A DNA stretch of 64,000 nucleotides from Rhizobium sp. BK196 (GCF_014193255.1 NZ_JACHZB010000006.1:62001-126000); one strand, 5' to 3'. Counted from the first letter of the stretch, positions 51,839 through 60,778 are shown. A program made the numbers and translations. The notes: generated by a model not told the origin, from the sequence alone.

Positions 51839-51869
51839 AAACCAGGCTGGAAGCGATTCCGCCTGGTTT
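51839..51869. terminator. bidirectional terminator between hemN and norD
   Basis: AAACCAGGC and GCCTGGTTT make a nine-base-pair stem flanked by A-rich and T-rich ends on opposite sides, so it can end transcription from hemN (plus) and norD (minus). Confidence 0.7.
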
Positions 51870-51901
51870 CTGCGCGTGAAAAGGCTCGGCTTTTCGCTTT
51901 G

Positions 51902-53788
51902 CTATGCCGTCAAGCTCCGGTAGATCGCCGGCAGTGCGCTCGGCAATTTCGAGATGTTCGACACGAGGGCAAACCCGGATCTGCCGAAGATGGCCGGAAG
52001 ATAGTCGCCGGCGCTGCGGTCGACGGTCACGGCAAAGACGGCCTGTCCTTTCGTGCGAGCCTCCATGACGGCTTTGCGGCTGTCTTCGAGGGCGAAGCGA
52101 CCCTCGTAGTGATCGACGTCGTTGGGCTTGCCATCTGTCAGGATAAGCAGCAGCTTCTTTCTTGCGCCGTCGCTCTCTAATTGCCTCGATATGTGCCGGA
52201 TGGCCGCTCCCATGCGCGTGTAATATCCGGGCTTGAGATTTGCGATGCGGCTGGCAGTCCTGGCAGAAAAAGTCTCGTCAAAATCCTTGATCGTGTCGAC
52301 GCGGACCCAGTCACGGCGCCGTGACGTAAAGGTTTGAATGGCGAAGCGGTCGCCGCACGATTGTAGGCCACGGGCAAGGACGTCGAGCGCCTGCATTTCG
52401 ACGTCAAGAACCCTGCGATTGTCGACCCAGGAGTCCGTCGACAAGGAGACATCGACGAGGATCGAGGTCGCAAGTTCGTGACTGGCGGGGCGGGCACATC
52501 CGTAGATGCGGTCATCCGGCTGGCCGGTGGCGATGAAGTCGATGCGGGAGCGGATGGTCGCTTCGAGATCGATCTGGTCCCCGTCCAGTTGTGCCCTTCG
52601 CAGCTCCCGCTTCGGGCGCAGCGTCTCGAACTGGCGCCTGACCTTGCGCACAAGAGCGGCGTCGCTGACGATTGACTGATCCACCTTGTCTGAGGGCGAG
52701 CCGACCACCACGCGGCAGTGGTCGGCAAGATATCGGCTCTTCCGGAAATCCCATTCCGGATAGGTGAATTCGCCGGCTATCGTTGCGGGGTCGACGGCCT
52801 CAGGCGAGAGGTCCAAATCGAAATGAAATTTGGACTTCGGCCGTTCGCGCGTTTCGCTGAGCGAGATCTCCTCGAGCTCATCGGCCGCCGCCGGATCATC
52901 CTCCTCGCTGTCATCGCTTGGGCGATCGACATTGACCATCTCAGCCATGGCGAGGATTTTCTCGAAGCGGTTCAATATGAAAGGATCGCGCTTGCGGTCG
53001 TCGGCGTCGCGTTTGCGTGTCGCCTCATGCGATGGCCGCGCCCGTTGGTCGTCACCCGCTTGATCCGACGGAAGGTCATCGCGCTCTGACGAGTGCGTCT
53101 CACTGCAGCCCCTGAAATCCGGCCAGATCGGCAAAGGCAGCATCGGCAGATAACCGGCAGGGGCGGCACGTATCTTCGGGAGGATGGCGTCGGGAAGGGA
53201 ATGGTGCAAGGGAACGGTGAGTGCCAGCTGGGCGAATTCCTCGATCCACCGTTCGGCCTGAGGAAGCGTTCCGCGTCTGCGGCAGCCAAGCAGCGCCTGG
53301 GTCAGCCGCACATAGCGTGCCGTCATGCCTGGGAATCTCTGGATGACCAGAGCGGAATTTTCCCGACCCCTCTCGATCCGCCAGAGGTCGGCGAGAGCCG
53401 GATCGGCAGGGGACAAAGCGCACGGTGCGGTCGCCACATAGGCGGCCAGCCAGAAGTAGAGATCCCGATTGAGCGCACGGTCGTCGAAAAGATCGATGGT
53501 CGCCGGCAGATGGATCGCCGTGCCGTCCCAACTCGGATGATCCGATCTTTCTTCGCCGAGGCCGATGACTTGCCTTAGCCGCAGTCTGTGCAGTGAGGTT
53601 TTCTGTCTTGCCCTCTGGATCTGCAACGTCGCGTCCCCGCCAAAAGCCCTGAAGCAGACGGCAAGCTGCAGTCTGAGATCGGCGAGGTGAACGGCTTGAG
53701 CAGGATGATGCGGCCATGAACTGGTGTCGCCGACCAGCCGATGCCAGGCACGCCCCACCGTCTCCTCGAGTTCCAGAAATTCCAGCAT
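51902..53788 (-). CDS. norD: NorD, von Willebrand A-domain accessory protein of NO reductase
   Basis: 628 residues from ATG 53788. The C-terminal VWA domain holds the MIDAS motif VDVSLST, with a threonine region (LILTDGKPND) later. An acidic segment lies around residue 300 (EEDDPAAADELEE). NorD works with the AAA+ protein NorQ to activate NorCB, probably by metal insertion. It follows norQ after seven bases and is the last gene of norCBQD. Confidence 0.9.
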   Translation of the reverse strand: MLEFLELEETVGRAWHRLVGDTSSWPHHPAQAVHLADLRLQLAVCFRAFGGDATLQIQRARQKTSLHRLRLRQVIGLGEERSDHPSWDGTAIHLPATIDLFDDRALNRDLYFWLAAYVATAPCALSPADPALADLWRIERGRENSALVIQRFPGMTARYVRLTQALLGCRRRGTLPQAERWIEEFAQLALTVPLHHSLPDAILPKIRAAPAGYLPMLPLPIWPDFRGCSETHSSERDDLPSDQAGDDQRARPSHEATRKRDADDRKRDPFILNRFEKILAMAEMVNVDRPSDDSEEDDPAAADELEEISLSETRERPKSKFHFDLDLSPEAVDPATIAGEFTYPEWDFRKSRYLADHCRVVVGSPSDKVDQSIVSDAALVRKVRRQFETLRPKRELRRAQLDGDQIDLEATIRSRIDFIATGQPDDRIYGCARPASHELATSILVDVSLSTDSWVDNRRVLDVEMQALDVLARGLQSCGDRFAIQTFTSRRRDWVRVDTIKDFDETFSARTASRIANLKPGYYTRMGAAIRHISRQLESDGARKKLLLILTDGKPNDVDHYEGRFALEDSRKAVMEARTKGQAVFAVTVDRSAGDYLPAIFGRSGFALVSNISKLPSALPAIYRSLTA

Positions 53789-53795
53789 GTTCCAC

Positions 53796-54608
53796 CTATC
53801 CGATCGTAGCCCTGGCGACCTCAACCAGGGCGGCCTTGACGTCCGGTTCGTCTGTCAGCGGCTCTATGATGGCCGCCCGCACAGCGTCGATCGTCGGCAG
53901 GCCGGCGTCTATGAGAGTGGCGCAGTAGATCAGCAGGCGGGTCGAAACACCTTCCTCCAGATCCTGGCCCTTGAGAGCCCGCAGCCGCCGGGCTAGTTCG
54001 ACGATTGGCGCGACCTTGCCCTCCGCAAGACCGCTTTCGAGCGACACCGTGGCGATTTCCCGCTCGCGCGGCAGGAAATCGAATTCGATCGAGACGAAGC
54101 GCTGACGCGTACTGGGCTTCAGCGCTTTCATCAGGTTCTGGTAGCCGGGATTATAGGAGACGACGACCATGAAACCGGGACCGGCTTCCAGGACTTCGCC
54201 GGTCCGCTCGAGCGGCAGGATGCGGCGGTCGTCCGTCAACGGGTGGAGAACCACCGTCACGTCCTTGCGCGCCTCGACGATTTCATCGAGGTAGCAGATA
54301 CCGCCGTCCCGAACGGCCTTGGTCAACGGGCCATCCCTCCAGACCGTTTCGCCGCCCTTGAGAAGATATCGGCCGGTAAGATCGGCAGCCGTCAGGTCGT
54401 CGTGGCAGGAGACTGTCGATAAAGGCAGGCCGAGGCGAGCGGCCATGTGCTGCACGAAGCGTGTCTTGCCGCAGCCGGTCGGCCCTTTCAGGAGTATCGG
54501 GAGCTGCCGCGTCCAGGCGTGTTCGAAGAGTGCGCACTCGTTTCCCTGAGGCGCGTAGTGCGGGATCTCGACGTCCGGATTAAGCGGATGATTGAAGGCT
54601 ATCGTCAT
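53796..54608 (-). CDS. norQ: NorQ, MoxR-type AAA+ ATPase
   Basis: 270 residues. Walker A GPTGCGKTRFV near residue 40, Walker B ICYLDEIVEA near 100, sensor one VVVSYNPGYQ near 150, and a terminal lid domain. NorQ partners with NorD to make active NO reductase. Located between norB and norD. Confidence 0.92.
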   Translation of the reverse strand: MTIAFNHPLNPDVEIPHYAPQGNECALFEHAWTRQLPILLKGPTGCGKTRFVQHMAARLGLPLSTVSCHDDLTAADLTGRYLLKGGETVWRDGPLTKAVRDGGICYLDEIVEARKDVTVVLHPLTDDRRILPLERTGEVLEAGPGFMVVVSYNPGYQNLMKALKPSTRQRFVSIEFDFLPREREIATVSLESGLAEGKVAPIVELARRLRALKGQDLEEGVSTRLLIYCATLIDAGLPTIDAVRAAIIEPLTDEPDVKAALVEVARATIG

Positions 54609-54635
54609 CTTTGTTCTCCAGGAAAATGGCCCGCC

Positions 54636-55982
54636 TTATTCGGCGGGCTGAACGACTGGGCTTGCGACGCGCGTTCGTCCGGGGACGAGCAGCGACCAGA
54701 TGAACATCAGGGCGCTGATGAACACGAAGATGCCGGAGCCAAGTCGCACCCAGTAGAAGAGGGCGAGCTGATCCTGGACGTCCATGTATGACTGGCCGAG
54801 AACCCGCTGCAGGTGCACCTGAATGATGCCTGCAAAAGTAAGTGCGAAGGTCATGACCGACATGGCAGTGCACATGATCCAGAAACTGGCGATCGACAGC
54901 CATTGATTATAGGGGGTGCGGCCGCGGATCTGCGGGACGGCATAGGCCATCGCTGCAAGATTGAGCATCACGTAGGCGCCGAAAAACGCAAGATGTCCGT
55001 GGGCTGCGGTGACCTGCGTGCCATGGGTATAATAGTTGACCGACGAGAGCGTATGCAGGAAGCCCCAGACTCCTGCGCCAAAGAAGGCCATGACCGAGCA
55101 ACCGATCGACCAGAGAAGAGCAGCCTTATTCTCGTGCTTACGGCCGGCCCGCCAAGTCATGACGAAGGTGAAGACGACCATGGTGAAGAAGGGTGCTACC
55201 TCGAGCGTCGAGAAAAGCGACCCGATCCACTGCCAGTAACCGGGGGCGCCGATCCAGTAATAATGGTGGCCGGTGCCGAGGATGCCGGAAAAAAGCGCCA
55301 GACCGATGATGACGTAGAGCCACTTTTCGACCACTTCCCGGTCGATGCCGTTCAGCTTGATCATCAGGAAAGCGAGCACCGACGCCATGATCAGTTCCCA
55401 GACGCCCTCGACCCACAGATGGACGACATACCACCAGTACATCTTGTCGAGTGCGAGATTGACGGGATTGTAGAAGGCGAAGAGGAAGAAGATCGCGACA
55501 CCCCACAGACCGAAGAGGAGGATGTTGGTGATTGTCGTCTTGCGTCCCTTGAGCGCGGTCATGGTGACGTTGAAGAGGAACATCAGCGCGACGATCACGA
55601 TTCCGACCTTGATCGCGAAGGGCTGTTCCAGGAATTCTCGGCCTTCGTGAATATGGAAGAGATAGCCGACGACGGCGACTGCTGCGGCTATCAGGAAGAT
55701 CCAGAACTGCGCGATTGCGATCCTGGTGCTGTAGAGTTCGGTTTCGCATTCTTCCGGCAGCAGGAAATAGGTCGTTCCCATGAAGCCCATGAGCAGCCAG
55801 ACAATCAGCGCATTGGTATGGATCATGCGCACGATGTTGAAGGGCAGTTCGACAGATAGCGTATTGGGCAGCACGTAGATGGTGCCGGCGAGCACGCCGA
55901 ACAGGAGCTGGGCCATGAACAGGCCGAGAGCTCCGTAAAAATAGAGCATTGCGACGCTCTGGGTCTTGTACTTCATTTTCAT
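54636..55982 (-). CDS. norB: NorB, catalytic subunit of nitric oxide reductase (cNOR)
   Basis: 448 residues with twelve helices. Histidine ligands of heme b, heme b3 and FeB fall in RMIHTNALIVWL, HLWVEGVWEL and GTGHHYYWIG; the Glu in VEGVWE is the cNOR glutamate that replaces the oxidase tyrosine. It reduces two NO to N2O, using electrons from NorC. Twelve bases after norC. Confidence 0.95.
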   Translation of the reverse strand: MKMKYKTQSVAMLYFYGALGLFMAQLLFGVLAGTIYVLPNTLSVELPFNIVRMIHTNALIVWLLMGFMGTTYFLLPEECETELYSTRIAIAQFWIFLIAAAVAVVGYLFHIHEGREFLEQPFAIKVGIVIVALMFLFNVTMTALKGRKTTITNILLFGLWGVAIFFLFAFYNPVNLALDKMYWWYVVHLWVEGVWELIMASVLAFLMIKLNGIDREVVEKWLYVIIGLALFSGILGTGHHYYWIGAPGYWQWIGSLFSTLEVAPFFTMVVFTFVMTWRAGRKHENKAALLWSIGCSVMAFFGAGVWGFLHTLSSVNYYTHGTQVTAAHGHLAFFGAYVMLNLAAMAYAVPQIRGRTPYNQWLSIASFWIMCTAMSVMTFALTFAGIIQVHLQRVLGQSYMDVQDQLALFYWVRLGSGIFVFISALMFIWSLLVPGRTRVASPVVQPAE

Positions 55983-55994
55983 AGCCTCTCGCTG

Positions 55995-56447
55995 TCAGCC
56001 GGCCTGGTTCGGGGGCCAGTTCTGAGTGTTGGTCTTGCTGACCCATTCGAGGAAATCGGCGAGGTCATCGACCTCCTGGTCCGTCAGGTTGAATTGCGGC
56101 ATCTGCCGTCGACCCTCGATGCCGGAGGGTTGCGCCGCCATCCACGCGTGGAGCGCTTCGCGGGCATTCGCCGGATCCTTGTCGCCACCCCAGCGGATCC
56201 AGACATTCGAAAGTTCAGGTGCGAAATAGGCGCCTTCGCCATCGAGCGTGTGGCAGTTGATGCAGGCGTTCTTTTCCCAGATGTGTTTCCCGCGGGCGAC
56301 GCTTTCCGTCAGCCTGGTCTCATCGGTGGAGACCGTGCGGATGTAATAGTGACTGTGGGCCGTCAGGCCTACGAATATGGCGAAGAAAAATGCCGACCCG
56401 CCGTAGAACACGTTTCGGGCCGCGGTTTTTGTCAGGCGTTCAGCCAT
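55995..56447 (-). CDS. norC: NorC, membrane cytochrome c subunit of nitric oxide reductase
   Basis: 150 residues. One N-terminal helix (FYGGSAFFFAIFVGLTA) anchors a periplasmic cytochrome c domain with CINCH at 62-66 and a distal Met in RRQMPQFN. It passes electrons to NorB. An NnrR-type box is 99 bases before the start. Confidence 0.95.
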   Translation of the reverse strand: MAERLTKTAARNVFYGGSAFFFAIFVGLTAHSHYYIRTVSTDETRLTESVARGKHIWEKNACINCHTLDGEGAYFAPELSNVWIRWGGDKDPANAREALHAWMAAQPSGIEGRRQMPQFNLTDQEVDDLADFLEWVSKTNTQNWPPNQAG

Positions 56448-56545
56448 TGATCATCCTTTCATGTCAGTGGCGGTGCCGCCGTGACGTCGGAAATCGAGCC
56501 AGCGGGCTCGCTGGAAGGGAATGGCGGAATTCGACCGGGTGCTCT

Positions 56546-56559
56546 TTGCTCATTCGCAA
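56546..56559. promoter_or_regulatory. NnrR-type box TTGCTCATTCGCAA
   Basis: Palindromic halves TTGCT/CGCAA, 99 bases before norC, nearly the same distance as the nirK box. Confidence 0.65.
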
Positions 56560-56666
56560 GCAAGCCGACGAATGTACCAGCAGAATGCGCAGTCGGACAT
56601 GCCAGCAAAGCCGCAGCCGCAGCCGCTTGCAGGTGCGCCCAGTTTTTTAGAAAGAGGAACGAAACG

Positions 56667-56948
56667 TCAGACAGACAATTGCAAGGCGGTACGCGCGATC
56701 GCAATCAGCAGCACGAATCCCGCCCAGGACCATAAGGCAGCGGTCAAGGGCGTGTTGGCTCCGCGAAGCCCGAGAAAATCCAATACGACAAGCCGGACCT
56801 TGATGACGGCAATCGTTGCGATCATCGCTGCGGTCAAGGCCGACGGTATTCCGTCCGGCAGAGCGTGCGTCAAGACGAACATGCATCCCGTCAGGGCGAG
56901 CAGAAGCAGCAGGGCGCGCGAGCAATTCGGGTGATCGGAATGCCTCAT
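56667..56948 (-). CDS. norF: NorF, small membrane accessory protein of NO reductase
   Basis: 93 residues from ATG 56948, overlapping the norE stop in ATGA. It has three hydrophobic segments (LLLLLALTGCMFVLTHALP, SALTAAMIATIAVIKVRLVV, AALWSWAGFVLLIAIA) typical of NorF / cytochrome oxidase subunit IV-like proteins. It supports full cNOR activity in other denitrifiers. Confidence 0.8.
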   Translation of the reverse strand: MRHSDHPNCSRALLLLLALTGCMFVLTHALPDGIPSALTAAMIATIAVIKVRLVVLDFLGLRGANTPLTAALWSWAGFVLLIAIARTALQLSV

Positions 56949-57487
56949 AACAGATAGATCACCGGAAACATGACGAGCCAGACGATGTCGATCACATGCC
57001 AGAGCGTGATGATCAGATGGATGTTCTCGCGGGTCGGAAAGACTGCGACGAGGACGAGAATTATCGATCCAAACGCCACATGCGTCAGATGAAACCCGGT
57101 GATGAGAAGATAGAGCTGCGAGAAGGGATCCCCGGAAAGAAGTGACGCACCTTCGAACACATATTCCAGGCATTTGAGACCGGCGAAGACGACCCCTCCC
57201 AGGGCCGCCACAAGCAGCATCAAACGCCGGCCAGAGACTGCGCTCTGCTCAGCTGCTCTGGCGGCAAACCAGCCGCTTGCCAGAAGTACGATCGTGTTGA
57301 CGACCGGCAGGATATGATGAAGCTTCGCCTTGCCGGCTGCGAATGTTTCCGGTTGCAGCGCGGAGGCGACGACGAAGGCCGTCAACAGGGCTCCGAAGGC
57401 GACAAGTTCGCTCCAGGCAAGGATCCATACCAGCAGATCGCCACTATCGGTATCGCGCGTCTCGCGACTTGAGATTATCGAGGTCAT
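56945..57487 (-). CDS. norE: NorE, cytochrome c oxidase subunit III-like protein
   Basis: 180 residues with five helices: WILAWSELVAFGALLTAFVV at the start and LLITGFHLTHVAFGSIILV with the subunit III-type histidine motif, then ITLWHVIDIVWLVMFPVIYL. NorE aids NorCB function. Coupled to norF. An NnrR-type box lies 36 bases before the start. Confidence 0.88.
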   Translation of the reverse strand: MTSIISSRETRDTDSGDLLVWILAWSELVAFGALLTAFVVASALQPETFAAGKAKLHHILPVVNTIVLLASGWFAARAAEQSAVSGRRLMLLVAALGGVVFAGLKCLEYVFEGASLLSGDPFSQLYLLITGFHLTHVAFGSIILVLVAVFPTRENIHLIITLWHVIDIVWLVMFPVIYLL

Positions 57488-57522
57488 GTTCTCAAGCTTA
57501 TGGCGAGGCTGAGCGCCCGTCT

Positions 57523-57536
57523 TTGTGAAACCGCAA
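57523..57536. promoter_or_regulatory. NnrR-type box TTGTGAAACCGCAA
   Basis: The minus strand reads TTGCGGTTTCACAA, the same half-sites as the nirK box. It lies 36 bases before norE. Confidence 0.65.
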
Positions 57537-57586
57537 ACAGCCGTGTGTCCCCTCCGGACGGGCCGCTCGCCGAGCGGGAATTTTCT

Positions 57587-57600
57587 TTGACCGATCTCAA
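57587..57600. promoter_or_regulatory. FNR-like box TTGACCGATCTCAA
   Basis: One mismatch in the right half. It is 48 bases before the small ORF at 57649 (plus) and 99 bases before norE (minus). Confidence 0.5.
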
Positions 57601-57648
57601 AGAAGCGCCTGCCGCGGCTGGCTATCCTGCGCCCGCAAAGGAGACCTT

Positions 57649-57804
57649 ATGAGCGACGCGCAAATTGGACTTTCGATAGCAACACCTGTCATCGTGATCT
57701 TCGCGATCATGCTTTACCGGATGGGCGTGCTGCAACGGACAGGTGTCGTGACCGCGGTCATCGCCGCGATCGCCATTGCCGCGAGCCTGTTTCTCCAGCG
57801 GTGA
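57649..57804 (+). CDS. 51-aa membrane microprotein
   Basis: ATG 57649 follows AAAGGAGA at the ideal distance and ends at TGA 57804. Two hydrophobic segments (IATPVIVIFAIMLYRMG and VTAVIAAIAIAASLFLQ) form a helical hairpin. It is divergent from norE, with an FNR-like box 48 bases upstream. The last 47 bases overlap the end of convergent copCD. Good ribosome site, codon pattern and box make it likely real; I do not recognise a family. Confidence 0.6.
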   Translation: MSDAQIGLSIATPVIVIFAIMLYRMGVLQRTGVVTAVIAAIAIAASLFLQR

Positions 57805-59425
57805 GCAATGACCCGCCCGACATCGGTATTTCACGAGCGTCGGTTCCTGCCGGGAGGTCGCCTTCGAGATGGACGAGGTTGAAGTCGTCGATCAGCACCT
57901 GAACGTCCACGCTCCAGCCCGCAATATCCGAAAGTGGCAGGTTTCTTGCAACCCATGTGCCATCGGCAGTATTTGTCAGGCCGTATTTGAGAGGCTCGAT
58001 CCCACGCAATGTGTTACGCAGGCCCAGAGATACGCTTCTTGGCTGCATCGGATCGAATTCCGATGTCAGGATCGAAACGCGAATATCGGCCGTGCCGTCA
58101 GGCTGCGGCGTCATTTCGAGTTCCGCCATTGCCTTCTGCCCATGCAGATGGAGCGACACCGGCGGTTGGGCATGCGCGTATTGATACTGTTCAGGACCGG
58201 CGAAACGCCATAGCGAGGCGGCAGCGACGATCAAAAGTGCGAGCCCGATCTCACTGCCGATACTCCAGCGCAGCCTGCGCCGGGCGACAGGATCTCCCGC
58301 GAGCGCCGGAGCGGTCAACCAGAAGCGATTGTAAAGCGCCAGCATGCAGAGAACCGCAACAAGACCGACCTTGACGGCCAGCACGCGCGCAAACAGTGAC
58401 GACCATGCGATCTCGATGCGGGGTATTTCCATCACTGCAAGCAGAAGTCCCGCCAGCAACATAAGGACGAAGGGGATCGGTATCAGGCGAGAGAAGAACC
58501 GCAGGGGACGCGGGTCTTCAGTAGACCGGCTGAGACTCATCAGCGGCGGCAGGCTGCCGATCCAGAAGAGCAAGACGGCAGCATGCAAGAAGATCGACGC
58601 CTGTGCGATGAAGCGCGGTTGCGCAATCGAACTATGGCCGGTCAGTGTGAAAGCGAGTGAGGCAATGACGAGTGCGGCGGCCGAAGCTAGACGCGCAGAG
58701 CGCGGATGACGGGCAAACGGCAAAACCGCAAGCACGATCGCCACAAGCTTGAGGCACTGGGCAACCCCAGTTTGGTCGGAAAAGACCTCGGCGATCGGCT
58801 CCAGGCCGCTCCAAACGAGGCCCACGCCAAGGTCGTCCAGTCCTTGCAGATAAAGTCCCGCCAGCACAAGCATGATCGCCATGGCCGTAAAGGTGGGGGA
58901 TTGCCGGCGCGCGCCTGCCGGGGAGAACCAGCAATTGAAAAATGCGCCGCCGACGATAATGGCGAGACCGAGTGTTGAACCGATAGTAACGAGCCAGATG
59001 ACGACATGCAGCGCCTTCGCCGATATATCGGAAACATCGCTGGAACGGGCCGACGGTTTGCCGACGTGAAAGACAATGGATCCGCCGATCGGATGGCCGT
59101 CCTCCGACACCACTCGGTAACTGAAGATTACTGTGCCGTCTGCGAGGGGATCGGGAAGGACCGCTTTGACTTCAGCACCTGTCGAGTTTGCTGAAATCCC
59201 TCTGGTCACTCCATCGGCGGCGACCATGCTGAAGCGAACGGCTCTCACCGCTTCGTTGAAACGCAGCAGGACCTTTTCCGGCGGCACGGCAAGAATATCG
59301 TTATTTGCGGGCGAGGATGCGATCAGGACAGCATGGGCGTCTGCCCCAGTCCCCAAAAGAAGGAACAGCCCCGCGACACGCGCGAGCAGGCAGAAGGCCG
59401 CCCATAGGGGGAAATTCCGCGCCAT
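57758..59425 (-). CDS. CopC-CopD fusion, copper uptake/resistance protein (YcnJ-like)
   Basis: 555 residues. A signal peptide ends at ADA, giving mature HAVLIASSPANND whose N-terminal His is the CopC Cu(II) ligand; EDGHPIGGS supplies another ligand. CopD-type helices follow (about eight, residues 145-420), then a C-terminal domain of ~130 residues. Such fusions import or buffer copper. In a region with NirK, pseudoazurin and cbb3 oxidase, copper delivery is a reasonable role. Confidence 0.82.
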   Translation of the reverse strand: MARNFPLWAAFCLLARVAGLFLLLGTGADAHAVLIASSPANNDILAVPPEKVLLRFNEAVRAVRFSMVAADGVTRGISANSTGAEVKAVLPDPLADGTVIFSYRVVSEDGHPIGGSIVFHVGKPSARSSDVSDISAKALHVVIWLVTIGSTLGLAIIVGGAFFNCWFSPAGARRQSPTFTAMAIMLVLAGLYLQGLDDLGVGLVWSGLEPIAEVFSDQTGVAQCLKLVAIVLAVLPFARHPRSARLASAAALVIASLAFTLTGHSSIAQPRFIAQASIFLHAAVLLFWIGSLPPLMSLSRSTEDPRPLRFFSRLIPIPFVLMLLAGLLLAVMEIPRIEIAWSSLFARVLAVKVGLVAVLCMLALYNRFWLTAPALAGDPVARRRLRWSIGSEIGLALLIVAAASLWRFAGPEQYQYAHAQPPVSLHLHGQKAMAELEMTPQPDGTADIRVSILTSEFDPMQPRSVSLGLRNTLRGIEPLKYGLTNTADGTWVARNLPLSDIAGWSVDVQVLIDDFNLVHLEGDLPAGTDAREIPMSGGSLLTAGETGSRQWRSRR

Positions 59426-59448
59426 AGGCGACCCGTCCCTGGCCCGTC

Positions 59449-59976
59449 TCAGGAGTGAGGCTGCGCGACGATGTCGAAAAACGGCGCCGGCGTTTCATAA
59501 TCATCGGATGTCTTGCCGGCCGCGGGAATGTCAATCCAGCGCTCGACCGCACCTTCGGCGCACTCCTGGACGACGGGGACATAAATTCGTGTCGCTGCGG
59601 GCAGTTCCTTCGCCACGGTGGCGCGAAAGATGAATTCGTCATATTCGTCGTCGGCAAGCTGGCCGCCTTGCCATACGATCTCGGTCAGGCCTTCCTTGAC
59701 TGACTTGCCGTAGAGATCGTAGCTCTTTTCGTAGGTTCCGCGGATTTTTTCCACCGTCCAGCCCGCTTTGGGCATCGGTTTGGCAGACAGCAATCCTTCG
59801 GGGATTTTTACCCTAATCCGGACGGTTGCCTTGCCTTCGCAGCCGTGCCCCACGCGCAGCACGGCCTTGTAGGCCTTGCCGGATACCACTTCGGCCTGCT
59901 CGAGAGTGATATGGGCCTGCGCCGATCCGGCAATACAAAATATGCCCGCCATGGTGAGCGCCAAGTGTCTGATCAT
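59449..59976 (-). CDS. YcnI-like (DUF1775) copper-associated exported protein
   Basis: 175 residues from ATG 59976. The signal peptide (MIRHLALTMAGIFCIAG) cleaves at AQA, leaving HITLEQAEV with an N-terminal histidine that binds Cu(II) in characterised YcnI. DUF1775 motifs RVGHGCEGKATVRIRVKIPE and WQGGQLADDEYDEF are clear. It lies 23 bases before copCD on the same strand, so the two form a copper-handling unit, probably with pseudoazurin upstream. Confidence 0.85.
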   Translation of the reverse strand: MIRHLALTMAGIFCIAGSAQAHITLEQAEVVSGKAYKAVLRVGHGCEGKATVRIRVKIPEGLLSAKPMPKAGWTVEKIRGTYEKSYDLYGKSVKEGLTEIVWQGGQLADDEYDEFIFRATVAKELPAATRIYVPVVQECAEGAVERWIDIPAAGKTSDDYETPAPFFDIVAQPHS

Positions 59977-60035
59977 CACATGTCTCCTGGTCCGCAGGTG
60001 GGGCGCTTGGCGCCGCCACCTGTGAGGGCCTTGCA

Positions 60036-60488
60036 TTATTGCGTGACCTGCGTGACCTGGCCGAGATCGGCATCAAGGCGTTTGCGCACCATGTTCGGAA
60101 GCTTAGCGGTCTTGATGGCTTCGAGGTTGGCCGGGTTGTCGCCAACCTGGATCAGCGCCACCATCCCCATGCCTGCGTGCGGCGTGCACTTGATGACATA
60201 GGCGCCGGGCACGTCGAACTTGGCCTGGTATTGCTCGCTCGGCTTGGATTTGAACTCAGCAGCCCCATCTGGAATAAGACCCTTGTAGGTCTCGACATTG
60301 TGGCTCTTGTCGGTCGGTACGAAGGTAACGGTGTCGCCGGGCGCGATCTTGACGAATCCCGGCTCGAAGACCATCGCGCCGTCAGCGCCCTTGTTGAGCA
60401 TCTGGATCTGATGGTCGGCGGCCATGAGCGGCGCTGCCGATGTCATCAGAACCGCCGCGGCAGCGATCAGTCCAAATTTCAGACGCAT
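60036..60488 (-). CDS. azu: pseudoazurin, electron donor to NirK
   Basis: 150 residues from ATG 60488 with a signal peptide ending near LMA-ADH. Type 1 copper ligands are His63 (KSHNVE), Cys101 and His104 (KCTPHAG) and Met109. The blue copper protein carries electrons from the bc1 complex to nitrite reductase in the periplasm. A consensus FixK-type box lies 72 bases before the start, so it appears under FixK rather than NnrR control. The copper genes DUF1775 and copCD follow within 60 bases. Confidence 0.9.
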   Translation of the reverse strand: MRLKFGLIAAAAVLMTSAAPLMAADHQIQMLNKGADGAMVFEPGFVKIAPGDTVTFVPTDKSHNVETYKGLIPDGAAEFKSKPSEQYQAKFDVPGAYVIKCTPHAGMGMVALIQVGDNPANLEAIKTAKLPNMVRKRLDADLGQVTQVTQ

Positions 60489-60560
60489 TGCATTTCTCCT
60501 ATCGTTCGGGGCCGATCTTGGCCTCGGCTGCGGTTGTAGGACATGCAAGCCCCTCACTCT

Positions 60561-60574
60561 TTGATGCCCGTCAA
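60561..60574. promoter_or_regulatory. FixK/FNR-type box TTGATGCCCGTCAA
   Basis: Both halves match TTGAY-N4-RTCAA; 72 bases before the pseudoazurin start. The rest of the gap up to 60778 holds no visible gene. Confidence 0.75.
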
Positions 60575-60778
60575 ATTGGCGGTGCCAATTCAGGCGACAG
60601 GCGGCTCTCTTTGTCCGGTTTCGGCGACACGCAGGAAAACGGGAGAGCAGCGCTCAATCACGCTGATGACAGCATCCACGTTAAGGCAGGCGTGGATGCA
60701 GGTTTGCGTCGGCGAAACCGTCAAACGCGCGGCTGACAATCGGATTACTGGATTTTTTGGAGGGTTTATGCGCTCAAA

